Assembly (NCBI GenBank): GCA_001627865.1
Contig: LUQO01000014.1
Location: 1-62,406, forward strand
DNA length: 62,406 bases
Reading direction: 5' to 3'
DNA from: SAR324 cluster bacterium REDSEA-S27_B3
GTDB taxonomy: Bacteria; SAR324; NAC60-12
Positions 26,197-35,953 of this stretch are shown one piece after another. The translations under genes were made by a program, and so were the position numbers. Every line of letters begins with the position of its first letter. Position 1 is the stretch's first letter. The notes beneath the pieces are model-generated. The model was given only the letters and a program-made list of their open reading frames with translations. It had not been told where the DNA came from and searched no databases.

Positions 26197-27720
26197 TTAG
26201 CTTCCGTCACGAATAACTCTGCATCCGGCAATGTCCATTGTAGCTTTACCAATATTCAAATTATTTTTGTCACGAAAAGTTGAGGCAAATGATAAAAATC
26301 GGTAAACATCAGCAAAATTTGAAGCAATTCCAAGCGAGATTCTGATTGCACCGGCACTCTTATTTTCGCGGTGCTGAATTATTTGCAGAAAACGAGGAAG
26401 ATTGATTTCATCTCCTTCTTTGAAGGCTGCATGCATATCTTCCGCAGTAAGCTCCTCTGCTGCTTCCCCTGCGCCAGGATTGCAGAAACATCCTGTACGA
26501 AGAGATATTCCTTTTTCGTTGGCTAATTCTTCTATTCGTCGATAATCCAGCAAATGGCCATCTGGTGAATATATATTCAGCGAAATTGTAGCTCCACGCT
26601 GCTCTGTGTTTGCCGGTCCATAAAGCCGAATCATAGATCTGCCGTTGCTGTGCTGGAGGGTGTATAAATGTTTCAGCAGCCAGTCAGTCAGGGCTGTGAT
26701 CCTGACACTGATTGATTCAATTCCGGCTTTTTCAAGGTGCTGCAGTCCTGTTTTTATCGCGGGTATATTCAGATAGTTGACTGTACCATCTTCAAACGCG
26801 GCCTCATTCTGCGCCAGAACATGAGCATTTCCCTGAACACTTGCAAAATTAACTGTACCTCCTGAAAACCAGGGACGAATGAGTTTTTTGCATACATCTT
26901 TCCTGATCAGCAACGCGCCAATTCCAGTGGGATATCCAAACATTTTGTAAAAAGAGATGCAGACAAAATCCGGATTATATACGTTCAGGTCCAGTTTGTT
27001 TGCCGGAACAAAAGCCGCAGCATCTAAAAGAACATCCCAGCCTTTGTTTTGTGCAGTTTTAATCCAATCAAGCGAGTGTTTATCTCCGGAAAAATTTGAC
27101 TGCGCCGGATAAGCAAAAAGGTTGTGGCTAGTACGGTCTGCTGTGTCCAGTACTGAAAACAGACTTTGCTGCTGAAGACGTAAATCAGGAATATCAACCG
27201 GAATGTATTTTATTCGTGCACCTTTTTTACGGGCATATTCTCTAATACCATTGACTGAATTATGATTATCAAATGTCAACGCGTACTGAGTTCCGGAGTT
27301 AAAAGGATATGATTCCCCAACCAGTTTCAAGGCACCACTGGCATTAGCAGTAAATACAGCAATGTATTTGTCAGAATCGGTATTGAAGTACTTCAGAACA
27401 TAGTTCCTAGCATCTTCAACCATATCTGTCATTGCCTGTGAAGTAGGATTTGCTGAGTGTGGATTGCCCAGGACTTTATGCTCAAGCAGGCTCAGATGCT
27501 GCTTAAGCTGGCTCGAAGCGTAGAGTCCACCTCCGGTGTAATCCAGATAAATCTGCTGATTTTCATCAAGCCGCTTGTACTCCGTTTCCCGCCATTTGCT
27601 CAGCAAACAGGATTTTTTGTATTCCGCATGATTCTGTAGAAAGTCCTCGTAAGCTGATTCAAAATTATCCTCAGGATATGTACTTTGGTAATTGAATTTT
27701 TCTTGCTTTACGGAAGTCAT
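26197..27720 (-). CDS. Moco-sulfurase-like cysteine desulfurase (class-V aminotransferase fold)
   Basis: 507 aa, PLP enzyme. The pattern is that of the N-terminal desulfurase domain of eukaryotic molybdenum-cofactor sulfurase: YLDYTGGGLYASSQL, GNPHSANPTS, DNHNSVNGIRE, the PLP Lys259 in SFYKMFGYPTG and the persulfide Cys411 in LRTGCFCNPG. The C-terminal MOSC domain of the eukaryotic protein is absent. Such enzymes put the terminal sulfur on the Mo of xanthine-oxidase-family enzymes. A Mo hydroxylase of that family is encoded at 38976-42818, about 11 kb away, which makes it the obvious client (inference). It lies between the exporter and a second class-V enzyme on the same strand. Confidence 0.78.
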   Translation of the reverse strand: MTSVKQEKFNYQSTYPEDNFESAYEDFLQNHAEYKKSCLLSKWRETEYKRLDENQQIYLDYTGGGLYASSQLKQHLSLLEHKVLGNPHSANPTSQAMTDMVEDARNYVLKYFNTDSDKYIAVFTANASGALKLVGESYPFNSGTQYALTFDNHNSVNGIREYARKKGARIKYIPVDIPDLRLQQQSLFSVLDTADRTSHNLFAYPAQSNFSGDKHSLDWIKTAQNKGWDVLLDAAAFVPANKLDLNVYNPDFVCISFYKMFGYPTGIGALLIRKDVCKKLIRPWFSGGTVNFASVQGNAHVLAQNEAAFEDGTVNYLNIPAIKTGLQHLEKAGIESISVRITALTDWLLKHLYTLQHSNGRSMIRLYGPANTEQRGATISLNIYSPDGHLLDYRRIEELANEKGISLRTGCFCNPGAGEAAEELTAEDMHAAFKEGDEINLPRFLQIIQHRENKSAGAIRISLGIASNFADVYRFLSFASTFRDKNNLNIGKATMDIAGCRVIRDGS

Positions 27721-27760
27721 TTCAGCTTAATCTGAACTGATAGAGAATTTTGATAAGCGT

Positions 27761-29029
27761 TTACAAGCACGTTTTCAGAACATCCAGGGTGAGATCAATT
27801 TCCTCAACAGTATTGTAATGCACAGGTCCTATCCGTACAACTCCACCGGAATCTTCGAGTTTCATCAGTTGTATTGCCTCCAGGGCGTAATTGTGTCCGT
27901 GCCAGACAAAAATGTTTTCATCTGCAAGTTTCTGGGCAATTGTTTGCGGATTTTTATTCTTGACAGTAAATGAAACAGTAGGCACACGACGCGAAAGGTC
28001 ATCCTGCATGCTTATTCCCCGTATTTCCACACCATCCAGCTTTTGCAGTCCTTCTATTAGTCTGCTGCTGAGAAACTGTTCATACTGCTGAATGGCAGAC
28101 ATTGCTGCATGCAGTTTTTTTCTGCGGCCGCTGCATTCAGGGAAATTACCCTGAAAATCAGTTCCCATCGTGTCGCCAACCCACTCCAGGTATTCTATAA
28201 CACCCAGTGTTCCCGCCTGTCCTTCATGTGATTGTGTTCCAGTCTCAAATTTTCCTGGAGAAACATTGTCCGCGGGACGTACCTTATACGCCTCAAGTTT
28301 TCCCAGCAGCTCTGATTTTCCCCACAAAACCCCTTGATGCGGACCAAAAAATTTGTAGGGCGAACATACCAGCAAGTCACAACCAAGATCCTGCACATCA
28401 GTTGGTCCATGAGGCACGTACTGCACTGCGTCCACAAAAACCATAGCTTCTGACCGGTGAGCCATTTCTGTTATAGATTTTACATCATTGATTGTTCCAG
28501 TACAATTGCTCGCGTAATTGATAGCAGCCAGTTTTATATCATTTTCACTGAGCAACGACGCGGCTTCGTTCAAATCATATTCGTATGTTTCTGTATTAAA
28601 TTTCAACCACTTGACATCAAGACCTAAATCCTCAGCCAGATGCAGCCATGGTCCGATGTTGCCGTCATGGTCCATTTGAGTAAGCAAAATACTATCACCA
28701 CGATTCAGAAGCCTGCCTATTGAACGGGAAACAGCAAATGTCAGGGTTGTCATATTGGCCCCAAACACTATTTCATCAGCAGTTTTTGCGTTCAGCAAAT
28801 CCGCCATTCCCTGGTGTGCTTCTTCCAGCACTTTATCTGATTCAACAGAAGTCCGGAACATACCCGCGTGATTGGCATTGGTATTAATCAAATAATTTTC
28901 CATGCGCCTCAAAACATGACGAGGAACCTGGGTGCCTCCGGGGTTATCCAGATATATCCTCTGTTTCCCTTCATCCTTGAGGGAAAGCGCCGGAAAGTGC
29001 TCTCGTATTGTATTTACTTCAAATGACAT
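27761..29029 (-). CDS. Cysteine-desulfurase-like class-V aminotransferase (TIGR01976-type)
   Basis: 422 aa. It starts YLDNPGGTQVP, has ATTLTFAVSRS-like PLP contacts (NMTTLTFAVSR), the metal/PLP Asp in VFVDAVQYVPHG and Lys226 in CSPYKFFGPHQG. The catalytic persulfide-loop Cys of true desulfurases is not evident: the corresponding region reads FVWHGHNYA. It belongs to a family annotated as desulfurase-like without a proven reaction, so a lyase or isomerase acting on another PLP substrate is possible. It lies 40 bp upstream of the Moco-sulfurase-like gene on the same strand and is probably co-transcribed with it. Confidence 0.8.
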   Translation of the reverse strand: MSFEVNTIREHFPALSLKDEGKQRIYLDNPGGTQVPRHVLRRMENYLINTNANHAGMFRTSVESDKVLEEAHQGMADLLNAKTADEIVFGANMTTLTFAVSRSIGRLLNRGDSILLTQMDHDGNIGPWLHLAEDLGLDVKWLKFNTETYEYDLNEAASLLSENDIKLAAINYASNCTGTINDVKSITEMAHRSEAMVFVDAVQYVPHGPTDVQDLGCDLLVCSPYKFFGPHQGVLWGKSELLGKLEAYKVRPADNVSPGKFETGTQSHEGQAGTLGVIEYLEWVGDTMGTDFQGNFPECSGRRKKLHAAMSAIQQYEQFLSSRLIEGLQKLDGVEIRGISMQDDLSRRVPTVSFTVKNKNPQTIAQKLADENIFVWHGHNYALEAIQLMKLEDSGGVVRIGPVHYNTVEEIDLTLDVLKTCL

Positions 29030-29283
29030 GATTTTATTTTAAAGATATAATTTTCTATTTAATTGAATTTACAGGTATATTTATTGGTTACGAATATACT
29101 TAAAACAAAATGTATTTTCTGTATCACCTGTAGTAATGGTAAATGATATTTCAATTTGTAAAAGATCAGAAAGTATTACAATAAATCAAAACTATCCCCC
29201 AACAGATCAGGTTTTGATGAAAGAAAGTAAGATGAAAAACAGAATTTGTAACCGGTGTTTTCTAAGGAATGCTGATTCGAAAA

Positions 29284-30648
29284 TCAATAATGTTCTGGTG
29301 CTTTTTCCGGCAAAATACCCTTCGGAGTGAATCTAAGTACAAGTACAAGAATCAATCCCATCAGCACCATTCTAATGTGTGGAGCAACTTCCTGCAAATG
29401 CACCCTCAGCGGATTTGTTTCCGCGAGCAAAACATTTACATGACTAACAAGCCAAAGCGACGCCGGTTCAGCTTCAATCCATACAAACCATGTTATGAAC
29501 GCCCCAATGATGGCCCCCAGGTTATTGCCGCTTCCTCCGATGATAACCATTACCCAGATCAGAAAAGTAAAACGCAATGGTATGTAGCTTCCGGGAGTAA
29601 ACTGACCATCCAGAGTAGTCAGCATCGCACCAGCAATACCGATGACCGCGGAGCCGATGATAAAAACCTGCCGATGACGGCTTGTTACATCCTTACCCAT
29701 TGCTGATGCCGCTGTTTCATTATCACGTATGGCTCTCATCATCCGTCCCCAGGGTGAATTTAGGGCACGCGTTGCAAACCATAATATAATCAGCACAACT
29801 GCGAGAAACAGCCCGGAATAACAGATTTTAACAAAGACTCCGGCACTCAGCTGAATAGTTTCCCGCAGAATATCCGCACTGACAGGGCTGCCATCATCAG
29901 CCGTACCATGAAACCGTGTCACAAGATTTATAAACCACTCACTCTGCTGTAAATCAACTTCATAAGGTACAGGACGATCAAGTCCTGTCACGTTTTTTAC
30001 TCCTCGTGACAGCCAATCCTCATTTTTGAGGATTGAAATCATAATTTCTGAAATGCCTAAAGTAGCGATTGCAAAATAATCTGAACGAAGACCAAGAGAA
30101 ATTCTGCCAACAATCCAGGCCAGACCTGCCGCGGCCAACCCTCCGGCAATCCATGAGAATATTATCGGCAGTCCTAATCCGCCTAGAAAACCTGTTTTAG
30201 CAGGTTCAATTGCTTCTATCGCAAGGGTTGCCTCATCGTAATAGATGCGCATGAACACATAACCTGTAAGTACAACAGCAGTCATGCATAATGATCGAAA
30301 AAATCCTTTTTTGATTTTTTTCCAGACCAGCAGTCCAAATGCTATTGTAATCAGCAGTGCTGTGAAAGCTGCAGTCAGAGGAGTCCCTCCTGCGGACCAT
30401 GCTTTCATAACAGGAGAATAGGAAACCAGTACAGCAGTAAGACCGCCTATCGCAGTGGAAGCCATTACTCCGGCATTAAACAGCCCCGCGTAACCCCACT
30501 GCATGTTGAGTCCCATTGACATAACAGCTGATATCAGACACATGTTAAAAATTGCCAATGCAACATTCCAGGACTGACCATAACCTACAGTTAACAACAG
30601 CAGGGCCATGATGGAAAAACTGAGGACTACGCGGTTTTTATTATTCAT
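29284..30648 (-). CDS. livM: Branched-chain amino-acid-type ABC permease LivM
   Basis: 454 aa, longer than typical LivM (about 320-420), with about ten hydrophobic segments. The LivM signature region is present (SLGLRSDYFAIATLGISEI; SPWGRMMRAIRDNETAASAMGKD). A hydrophilic insert of about 60 residues (LSRGVKNVTGLDRP ... GTADDGSPVSADILRE) makes up the extra length and probably faces the periplasm. Translation starts inside the livH stop codon (4-bp overlap, ATGA) with GGAGGG upstream. It is the last gene of the operon. The family moves branched-chain amino acids, urea or short amides. Confidence 0.88.
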   Translation of the reverse strand: MNNKNRVVLSFSIMALLLLTVGYGQSWNVALAIFNMCLISAVMSMGLNMQWGYAGLFNAGVMASTAIGGLTAVLVSYSPVMKAWSAGGTPLTAAFTALLITIAFGLLVWKKIKKGFFRSLCMTAVVLTGYVFMRIYYDEATLAIEAIEPAKTGFLGGLGLPIIFSWIAGGLAAAGLAWIVGRISLGLRSDYFAIATLGISEIMISILKNEDWLSRGVKNVTGLDRPVPYEVDLQQSEWFINLVTRFHGTADDGSPVSADILRETIQLSAGVFVKICYSGLFLAVVLIILWFATRALNSPWGRMMRAIRDNETAASAMGKDVTSRHRQVFIIGSAVIGIAGAMLTTLDGQFTPGSYIPLRFTFLIWVMVIIGGSGNNLGAIIGAFITWFVWIEAEPASLWLVSHVNVLLAETNPLRVHLQEVAPHIRMVLMGLILVLVLRFTPKGILPEKAPEHY

Positions 30649-31667
30649 AACACCCTCCCGCGCAATATTCCCGTCGGACGCACAAGCAGTACTATGACCA
30701 GAATTATAAATGAAACCGCGAATTTGTATTCTGTTGACAATAACTGTCCAAGACCTTCAGGCGCAAAATTGTCCGGAGCAAGATAGGTAATGAATTTTTT
30801 AAAGGCATAAGTTGCTGTGATTTCAGAAAAAGCCACAATGTATCCTCCTATGATTGCCCCCACAGGCTGTCCGATTCCACCAACAATTGCCGAAGCAAAA
30901 ATTGGCAGCAGCAAATGAAAATACACGATCGGCTTGAAGCTTTTGTCAAGCCCGTATAATACACCGGCTAATGTAGCCAGGCTTGCGGCGACTATCCAGG
31001 TCACCATCACAACACGCTCGGGATTAATTCCGGAAAGCAGCGCCAGGTCCTCATTATCAGAAAAAGCCCGCATTGCTTTTCCGGTGCGTGTACGCTGTAA
31101 AAACCAGAAAAGCAAAAACACCGCTATGATGGCAAGTACAACAGTCAATACCTGAGTCTGCTTCAGAGCAAGACCTTCGCTCAGTCCGGTCATTTTCTTG
31201 AAGGCTCCGGCCTTGATTAAGAATTTCTGCCCATCACGAAAAATTATTTCATCGGTTCCTACCAGGATTCGCACCAGTCCATTGAGCATGAACATCACTC
31301 CAACAGAAGCTACTACAAAAGTAACAGGTCGGCTTTTGTTTCTTCGATAAAAGCGAAAAACAGAGCGGTCAATCACAGCCACAAGCAGTACCGTAAGCAG
31401 CACCGCGAAAGGCATCGCCAGAAGCGCAGTAGGGAAAAAACTGTGTGTAATGCCCATGGATTGGAACCACCAGGTGAAAAAAATTGTGGCCATACAGCCA
31501 AATGCCATCAATTCTCCATGCGCAAAATTGGCGAAACGCAGAATTCCGAAAACCAGCGTTACACCGACTGCGCCAAGAGCAAGCTGTGATCCATAGGACA
31601 ATGAAGGAATCAGCACATAATTTGAAATCAGCGCCAACGCGTTCAGCAGGTCAATAGAATTTTCCAA
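30645..31667 (-). CDS. livH: Branched-chain amino-acid-type ABC permease LivH (TTG start)
   Basis: 340 aa, about eight membrane helices. GVTLVFGILRFANFAHGELMAFG is the LivH hallmark segment, with TGKAMRAFSDNEDLALLSGIN later. The start is a TTG at 31667: GGAGG sits 8 bases upstream, within the end of livF, and no nearby ATG has a comparable site. It forms the channel with LivM. The gene is packed between livF (3-bp gap) and livM (4-bp overlap). Confidence 0.88.
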   Translation of the reverse strand: MENSIDLLNALALISNYVLIPSLSYGSQLALGAVGVTLVFGILRFANFAHGELMAFGCMATIFFTWWFQSMGITHSFFPTALLAMPFAVLLTVLLVAVIDRSVFRFYRRNKSRPVTFVVASVGVMFMLNGLVRILVGTDEIIFRDGQKFLIKAGAFKKMTGLSEGLALKQTQVLTVVLAIIAVFLLFWFLQRTRTGKAMRAFSDNEDLALLSGINPERVVMVTWIVAASLATLAGVLYGLDKSFKPIVYFHLLLPIFASAIVGGIGQPVGAIIGGYIVAFSEITATYAFKKFITYLAPDNFAPEGLGQLLSTEYKFAVSFIILVIVLLVRPTGILRGRVL

Positions 31668-31670
31668 CTG

Positions 31671-32375
31671 TTATCCTCCCAAAAATGATTTCCGGACTTC
31701 CTCATTTGCCAGCAGAGCTTCTCCGGTATCAGTAAAACGGTTCTCGCCCGTGACAAGTACAAAACCTCTGTCAGCAATATTCAAAGCCTGCCGGGCATTT
31801 TGTTCAACCATCAGGATCGCGATTCCTGTTCGTTTCACTTCAATAATGCGGTCAAAAAGCTCGTCCATCACAATAGGTGAAACTCCTGCGGTCGGTTCAT
31901 CCAGCATCAGCACAGAAGGTCTGGTCATCAAAGCACGACCTACTGCAACCTGCTGCCGCTGTCCTCCGGAAAGCTCACCGGCAATTTGCTTGCGTTTCTC
32001 TTTCAACACCGGAAACAGTTCAAAAACCTGGTTCATTGTTTCCGTAATGTTGTCTCTGCGCAGATAGGCACCCATTTCAAGATTTTCCTGAACAGTCATG
32101 GTAACAAACACGTTTTGATTCTGTGGCACAAAAGCCATACCCTGACTGACTCTCTGCTGTGGAGACATGCCGGATATATCCTGTCCATCGAGAAATACAT
32201 GACCTTTATGCAAATTAAGCATTCCCAGCAAAGCTTTCATCGCCGTTGATTTACCGGCACCGTTCGGCCCCACTACAACTGCAATCTCACCTTTATCAAC
32301 AAAGATATTGCAATCCCTGATGATATCCGCACCTCCATAACCTCCGGTCAAATATTCACCACTTAAGTAATTCAT
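31671..32375 (-). CDS. livF: Branched-chain amino-acid-type ABC ATPase LivF
   Basis: 234 aa, the short ATPase form typical of LivF. Walker A GPNGAGKST, signature LSGGQRQQVAVGRAL, Walker B VLMLDEPTAGVSP, switch His replaced in the usual LivF way (MVEQNARQAL). The start overlaps the livG stop by 4 bp. It pairs with LivG to drive LivHM. Confidence 0.9.
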   Translation of the reverse strand: MNYLSGEYLTGGYGGADIIRDCNIFVDKGEIAVVVGPNGAGKSTAMKALLGMLNLHKGHVFLDGQDISGMSPQQRVSQGMAFVPQNQNVFVTMTVQENLEMGAYLRRDNITETMNQVFELFPVLKEKRKQIAGELSGGQRQQVAVGRALMTRPSVLMLDEPTAGVSPIVMDELFDRIIEVKRTGIAILMVEQNARQALNIADRGFVLVTGENRFTDTGEALLANEEVRKSFLGG

Positions 32376-33157
32376 CCCGGAAGTACCTCCCCCTTGTTTT
32401 TCAGACCTGTACCCAAATAAGCTTCTATCACGTCCTCATTGGCTTTAATTTCATCCACACTGCCCTGAGCCAGTATTTTCCCTTCCGCCATCACCACCAC
32501 AGGATCACAAAGTCTGTTGATGAAATCCATATCATGTTCGATCATACAAAAGGTGTAACCGTGTTCGCGGTTCATTCTTATTATTGCATCCCCAATTTCT
32601 TTCAGCAGTGTCCTGTTTACCCCTGCCCCGACCTCATCCAGAATCACAACTTTAGGATCAACCATCAAAGTCCTTCCTAATTCCAGCAGTTTCTTTTGAC
32701 CTCCGGAAAGGGTTCCTGCCAGTTCATTTGCCATGTGCCCCATGTTCAAAAAAGAAATGACCTCTTCTGCTTTGCCTCTGTTTTCTGCTTCCTGCCGAAC
32801 AACTTTTTCTCTTTTGAACCATGCTCCCAGCAGCGATTCTCCGATTTGCATGGATGGAACCATCATCAGGTTATCAAGTACACTCAGTGTTGGAAATTCG
32901 TGGGCAACCTGGAAAGTTCTGAGCAGCCCCTTTGAAAACAGTTCATGCGGTTTGAGACCCGTCACATCTTCCCCATTCAAAAAAATGCTCCCGGAACCAG
33001 GAGTCAGCTTTCCTGCTATCAAATTGAAAAGAGTGGTTTTACCTGCTCCATTGGGACCAATCAGGCCTGTGATGGTTCCACTCTCAATTTCCATGCTCAC
33101 GCCATCAACAGCTGCCAGTCCTCCAAAATGTTTAACTACATCCTTTACTAAAATCAT
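32372..33157 (-). CDS. livG: Branched-chain amino-acid-type ABC ATPase LivG
   Basis: 261 aa. Walker A GPNGAGKTT, signature LSGGQKKLLELGRTL, Walker B VVILDEVGAGV and switch His in MIEHDMDF. In many LivG proteins the Walker B region reads LDEPxAGL; here it is LDEVGAGV, an acceptable variant with the Glu kept. It is the first gene of livG-F-H-M on the minus strand. The operon has no binding-protein gene; the orphan LivJ-type gene at 8638-9837 is the only candidate in the window. Confidence 0.88.
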   Translation of the reverse strand: MILVKDVVKHFGGLAAVDGVSMEIESGTITGLIGPNGAGKTTLFNLIAGKLTPGSGSIFLNGEDVTGLKPHELFSKGLLRTFQVAHEFPTLSVLDNLMMVPSMQIGESLLGAWFKREKVVRQEAENRGKAEEVISFLNMGHMANELAGTLSGGQKKLLELGRTLMVDPKVVILDEVGAGVNRTLLKEIGDAIIRMNREHGYTFCMIEHDMDFINRLCDPVVVMAEGKILAQGSVDEIKANEDVIEAYLGTGLKNKGEVLPG

Positions 33158-33368
33158 GATTCAATTTGAATTGTTCTTTTTTTACAAACCCTAAAGATAC
33201 TGCTGAGTTAGGGTAATAAAGTCAAATTTAAACAGCTATTTAAAATGAACTTCCTGAACATGAAGAGCAGAATGTACTAGTCTTTCAGAATAGGGCCTGT
33301 TCATAGGATGATTCGCGTTATTACAAATAGTTATAACAGGATATGAAAACATAAAATAATTTTTTCTA

Positions 33369-33397
33369 TTGACATCATTCAGAAAAGGCGGGATTAT
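33369..33397 (+). promoter_or_regulatory. Sigma-70 promoter of the EF-G-like gene
   Basis: TTGACA and GATTAT separated by exactly 17 bases, about 32 bases before the start codon. This is one of the best consensus matches in the window and agrees with strong constitutive expression expected of a translation-related GTPase. Confidence 0.65.
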
Positions 33398-33428
33398 CTT
33401 TTGGACTTGGAAAAAACAGGTTTAAACT

Positions 33429-35507
33429 ATGTCTGAATTTGAAGCTTCAAAAATCCGGAACTTTGCTCTTGTTGGGCATGGTTCTTCCGGAAAAACCATC
33501 CTTGCTGAATCGATGCTTGCCTGCAGCGGAGCAATCAGCAGACTTGGTACAATTGTGGACGGAAACACGGTGTCAGACTACCATGAAGATGAACAGCAGC
33601 ATCAGATTTCCATTCACACAACACCGATGTTTACTAAATGGAAATCCTGCAAACTTAACATCCTGGACGCTCCCGGATATGCTGATTTCATTGGAGAAAC
33701 ACTGTCCGCTTTAAGAGTGACAGATTTTGTTGTACTAACAGTTCATGGAGCACATGGAATAGAACTGGGCACAGAACAAATCTGGGAGCGAATCAATGAC
33801 ATGGGCATACCACCAATTGTGGTGATCAACGTTCTTGATTCAGAATATGTCAAGTTCGACCAGATTGTAAATAATCTGTCAGAAAGTTTCGACAAACGTT
33901 TTTTACCAATCACGTTACCGGCAAATCCCGGTCCCGAATTTGACGGGGTGATTGATGTACTAAACCGCAAGCTTCACCGCTACCAGACCGACGGCAAAGG
34001 CAGCTTCAAAAGTGAAGAACTTCCCTCAGAATGGCAGGATCGTGTGGACGAGCTTTTTCAGCAGCTGATGGAAAACGTTGCTGAATCAGATGACCAGCTG
34101 CTGGAAAAATTCTTCGAAGAAGGTGAGCTGAGCAACGACGAAATTTTGGATGGTCTCAATGGAGCAATGCAACAGCAGACCTTCGTTCCTGTATTTGCCG
34201 CTGCCTCAGCAATTTCCGTTGGAGTACCGCAGCTAATGGATTTCATTGCCGGATATACACCTTCCCCCCTTGATGTTGGAAAATCAGAGGCCATACGCAG
34301 TGATGATACAAAAGTCGAAATTTCAATCGAAGAATCATCTCCGCTGTTAAGTGTATTTAAAACACTCAGTGAAGCCCATGTGGGGGATCTTTCATTTTTC
34401 AGGGTATTCAGCGGCAGCATTGAAACTGGTATGGATTTACAAAATACCAACAGAAATCAGCAGGAGCGTGTAGGGCAGATTTTTCAGATGAACGGCAAGG
34501 AGCGGAATCAGGTCAAGTCCATTGGTCCCGGAGATATTGCGGCATTTGTAAAACTCAAGAACACACATACAGGCGACACACTTTCTGATCCGAAAACCAA
34601 TCTGAAGCTTCCGGGAATCGACTTTCCCGCGCCTAATCTCAGCGGAGCCCTGAAGCTTAATTCCAAAGGAGAAGAGGAGAAAATGTCCACGGGTCTTTAC
34701 ACTCTTCATGAAGAAGATCCAACTTTCATTTTCCAGGGCGATCCTGAACTGCACCAGACCCTGATATTCGGACAGGGCGAACTGCATCTTAAAATTATTT
34801 CTGAACGTCTTAAAGATCGGTTTCATGTGGAAGTAGATCTGGTACAGCCCCGTATTCCTTACAGGGAAACCATCCGACGCAACGGTGAGTCCAAATACCG
34901 TCATAAGAAACAGAGCGGTGGCGCTGGACAATTTGCCGAAGTCTGGATGCGGCTGGAACCTGCCCCGCGTGACAGCGGTATTGACTTTCAGCAGTCACTT
35001 GTAGGACAGAATGTTGATCGTGTTTTCGTCCCTTCAGTTGAAAAAGGGGTAACTGCGGCAACTTCAGAAGGTGTTGTAGCCGGATACAGGGTAGTTGATG
35101 TTAAAGTGGACTTTTACGACGGCAAGCAGCATCCTGTTGATTCCAAGGATGTTGCCTTTCAGATCGCCGGCAAGCAGGCTTTCCGTCAGGGAATACTTGA
35201 ATGTGATCCCTGCCTGCTGGAGCCGGTTTACAATCTTGAGATCAAAGTGCCGGAAGATTACATGGGTGACGTGATGGGTGACATTTCCGGACGCAGAGGC
35301 AAGATTCTCGGAATGGACGCGGTCGGGAAAAAACAGGTCATCCGTGCCCAGGTACCTCAACGTGAACTTTACGGCTACGCGACTACTTTGCGCTCAATTA
35401 CCGGAGGACGGGGATGGCATCAGGAAACTTTCAACCATTACGAGGAAATGCCCAGGGACCTGGAAAAGAAAGTTATCGATGACAGCAAGTCGGAAGACTG
35501 GCATTGA
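33429..35507 (+). CDS. Elongation factor G-like GTPase (EF-G2 type) with altered guanine-specificity motif
   Basis: 692 aa, full EF-G length with all five domains in order: G domain about 1-275, domain II about 300-390, and domains III-V to the end (GYATTLRSITGGRGWH near the C-terminus is the domain-V/IV hallmark). G1 is GHGSSGKT (16-23) and G3 is DAPGY (80-84) in place of DTPGH. The G4 motif, NKxD in almost all translational GTPases, reads NVLD (134-137), so the Lys that packs on guanine is missing. EF-G2-type paralogues lack a settled role; some support ribosome recycling or are poor translocases. It is transcribed from its own promoter, divergent from the liv operon, with a 57-codon gene downstream. 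Confidence 0.85.
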   Translation: MSEFEASKIRNFALVGHGSSGKTILAESMLACSGAISRLGTIVDGNTVSDYHEDEQQHQISIHTTPMFTKWKSCKLNILDAPGYADFIGETLSALRVTDFVVLTVHGAHGIELGTEQIWERINDMGIPPIVVINVLDSEYVKFDQIVNNLSESFDKRFLPITLPANPGPEFDGVIDVLNRKLHRYQTDGKGSFKSEELPSEWQDRVDELFQQLMENVAESDDQLLEKFFEEGELSNDEILDGLNGAMQQQTFVPVFAAASAISVGVPQLMDFIAGYTPSPLDVGKSEAIRSDDTKVEISIEESSPLLSVFKTLSEAHVGDLSFFRVFSGSIETGMDLQNTNRNQQERVGQIFQMNGKERNQVKSIGPGDIAAFVKLKNTHTGDTLSDPKTNLKLPGIDFPAPNLSGALKLNSKGEEEKMSTGLYTLHEEDPTFIFQGDPELHQTLIFGQGELHLKIISERLKDRFHVEVDLVQPRIPYRETIRRNGESKYRHKKQSGGAGQFAEVWMRLEPAPRDSGIDFQQSLVGQNVDRVFVPSVEKGVTAATSEGVVAGYRVVDVKVDFYDGKQHPVDSKDVAFQIAGKQAFRQGILECDPCLLEPVYNLEIKVPEDYMGDVMGDISGRRGKILGMDAVGKKQVIRAQVPQRELYGYATTLRSITGGRGWHQETFNHYEEMPRDLEKKVIDDSKSEDWH

Positions 35508-35653
35508 ATAAACAGACCCCAGCGTCGGGTTCCTTTAACTTGCGGCCGGAAAACCTTTATTATGCTGTGCTGTAATTTTGACCACACAACCAAACTATTT
35601 CTGCCGGATGTTCATCGGCAGTATTTGCCAACTATAAAATCAGGAGAGAGGTT

Positions 35654-35827
35654 ATGACTGACCCGGACAGCAGCCAGGAGCCGACAGCCGATGAGGTAAA
35701 CACCAGGCTTGAAGAGATATATGCGGAATTGAAAACTCTCAAACCACATCTTCCTTTTCAGCAGATCAAGCGTGTTCTTGCTGAATTGAAGTGGATCATC
35801 TCCATGAGAGAGGACAGCAAAGCTTAG
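35654..35827 (+). CDS. Small acidic protein of 57 aa
   Basis: Starts ATGACTGACC with AGGAGAGAGG directly upstream, a strong Shine-Dalgarno, and ends TAG. The protein (MTDPDSSQEPTADEVNTRL...) has an acidic disordered N-terminus and a predicted amphipathic helix (about 14-50) with heptad-like Leu/Ile spacing (LEEIYAELKTL ... IKRVLAELKWIISM). It has no Cys. I do not recognise a family. It lies 146 bp after the EF-G-like gene on the same strand. Confidence 0.6.
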   Translation: MTDPDSSQEPTADEVNTRLEEIYAELKTLKPHLPFQQIKRVLAELKWIISMREDSKA

Positions 35828-35953
35828 TTCCCTGTCAATTCAGGACAATTTGATTATTCGAGGCTCACCTTTAATTATGAAGAGGTGCATGTATAAAAGT
35901 ACTTCATTATTACAGGAGAGATGCTCTGGTTGCTTGTGTCTTATGTGGCTCTA

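Noticed and set aside
33175..33235. Promoter for livG on the minus strand (TTGACT ... TATCTT)
   Set aside because: The spacing of about 20 bases is too long and no better -10 lies at 16-18 bases.
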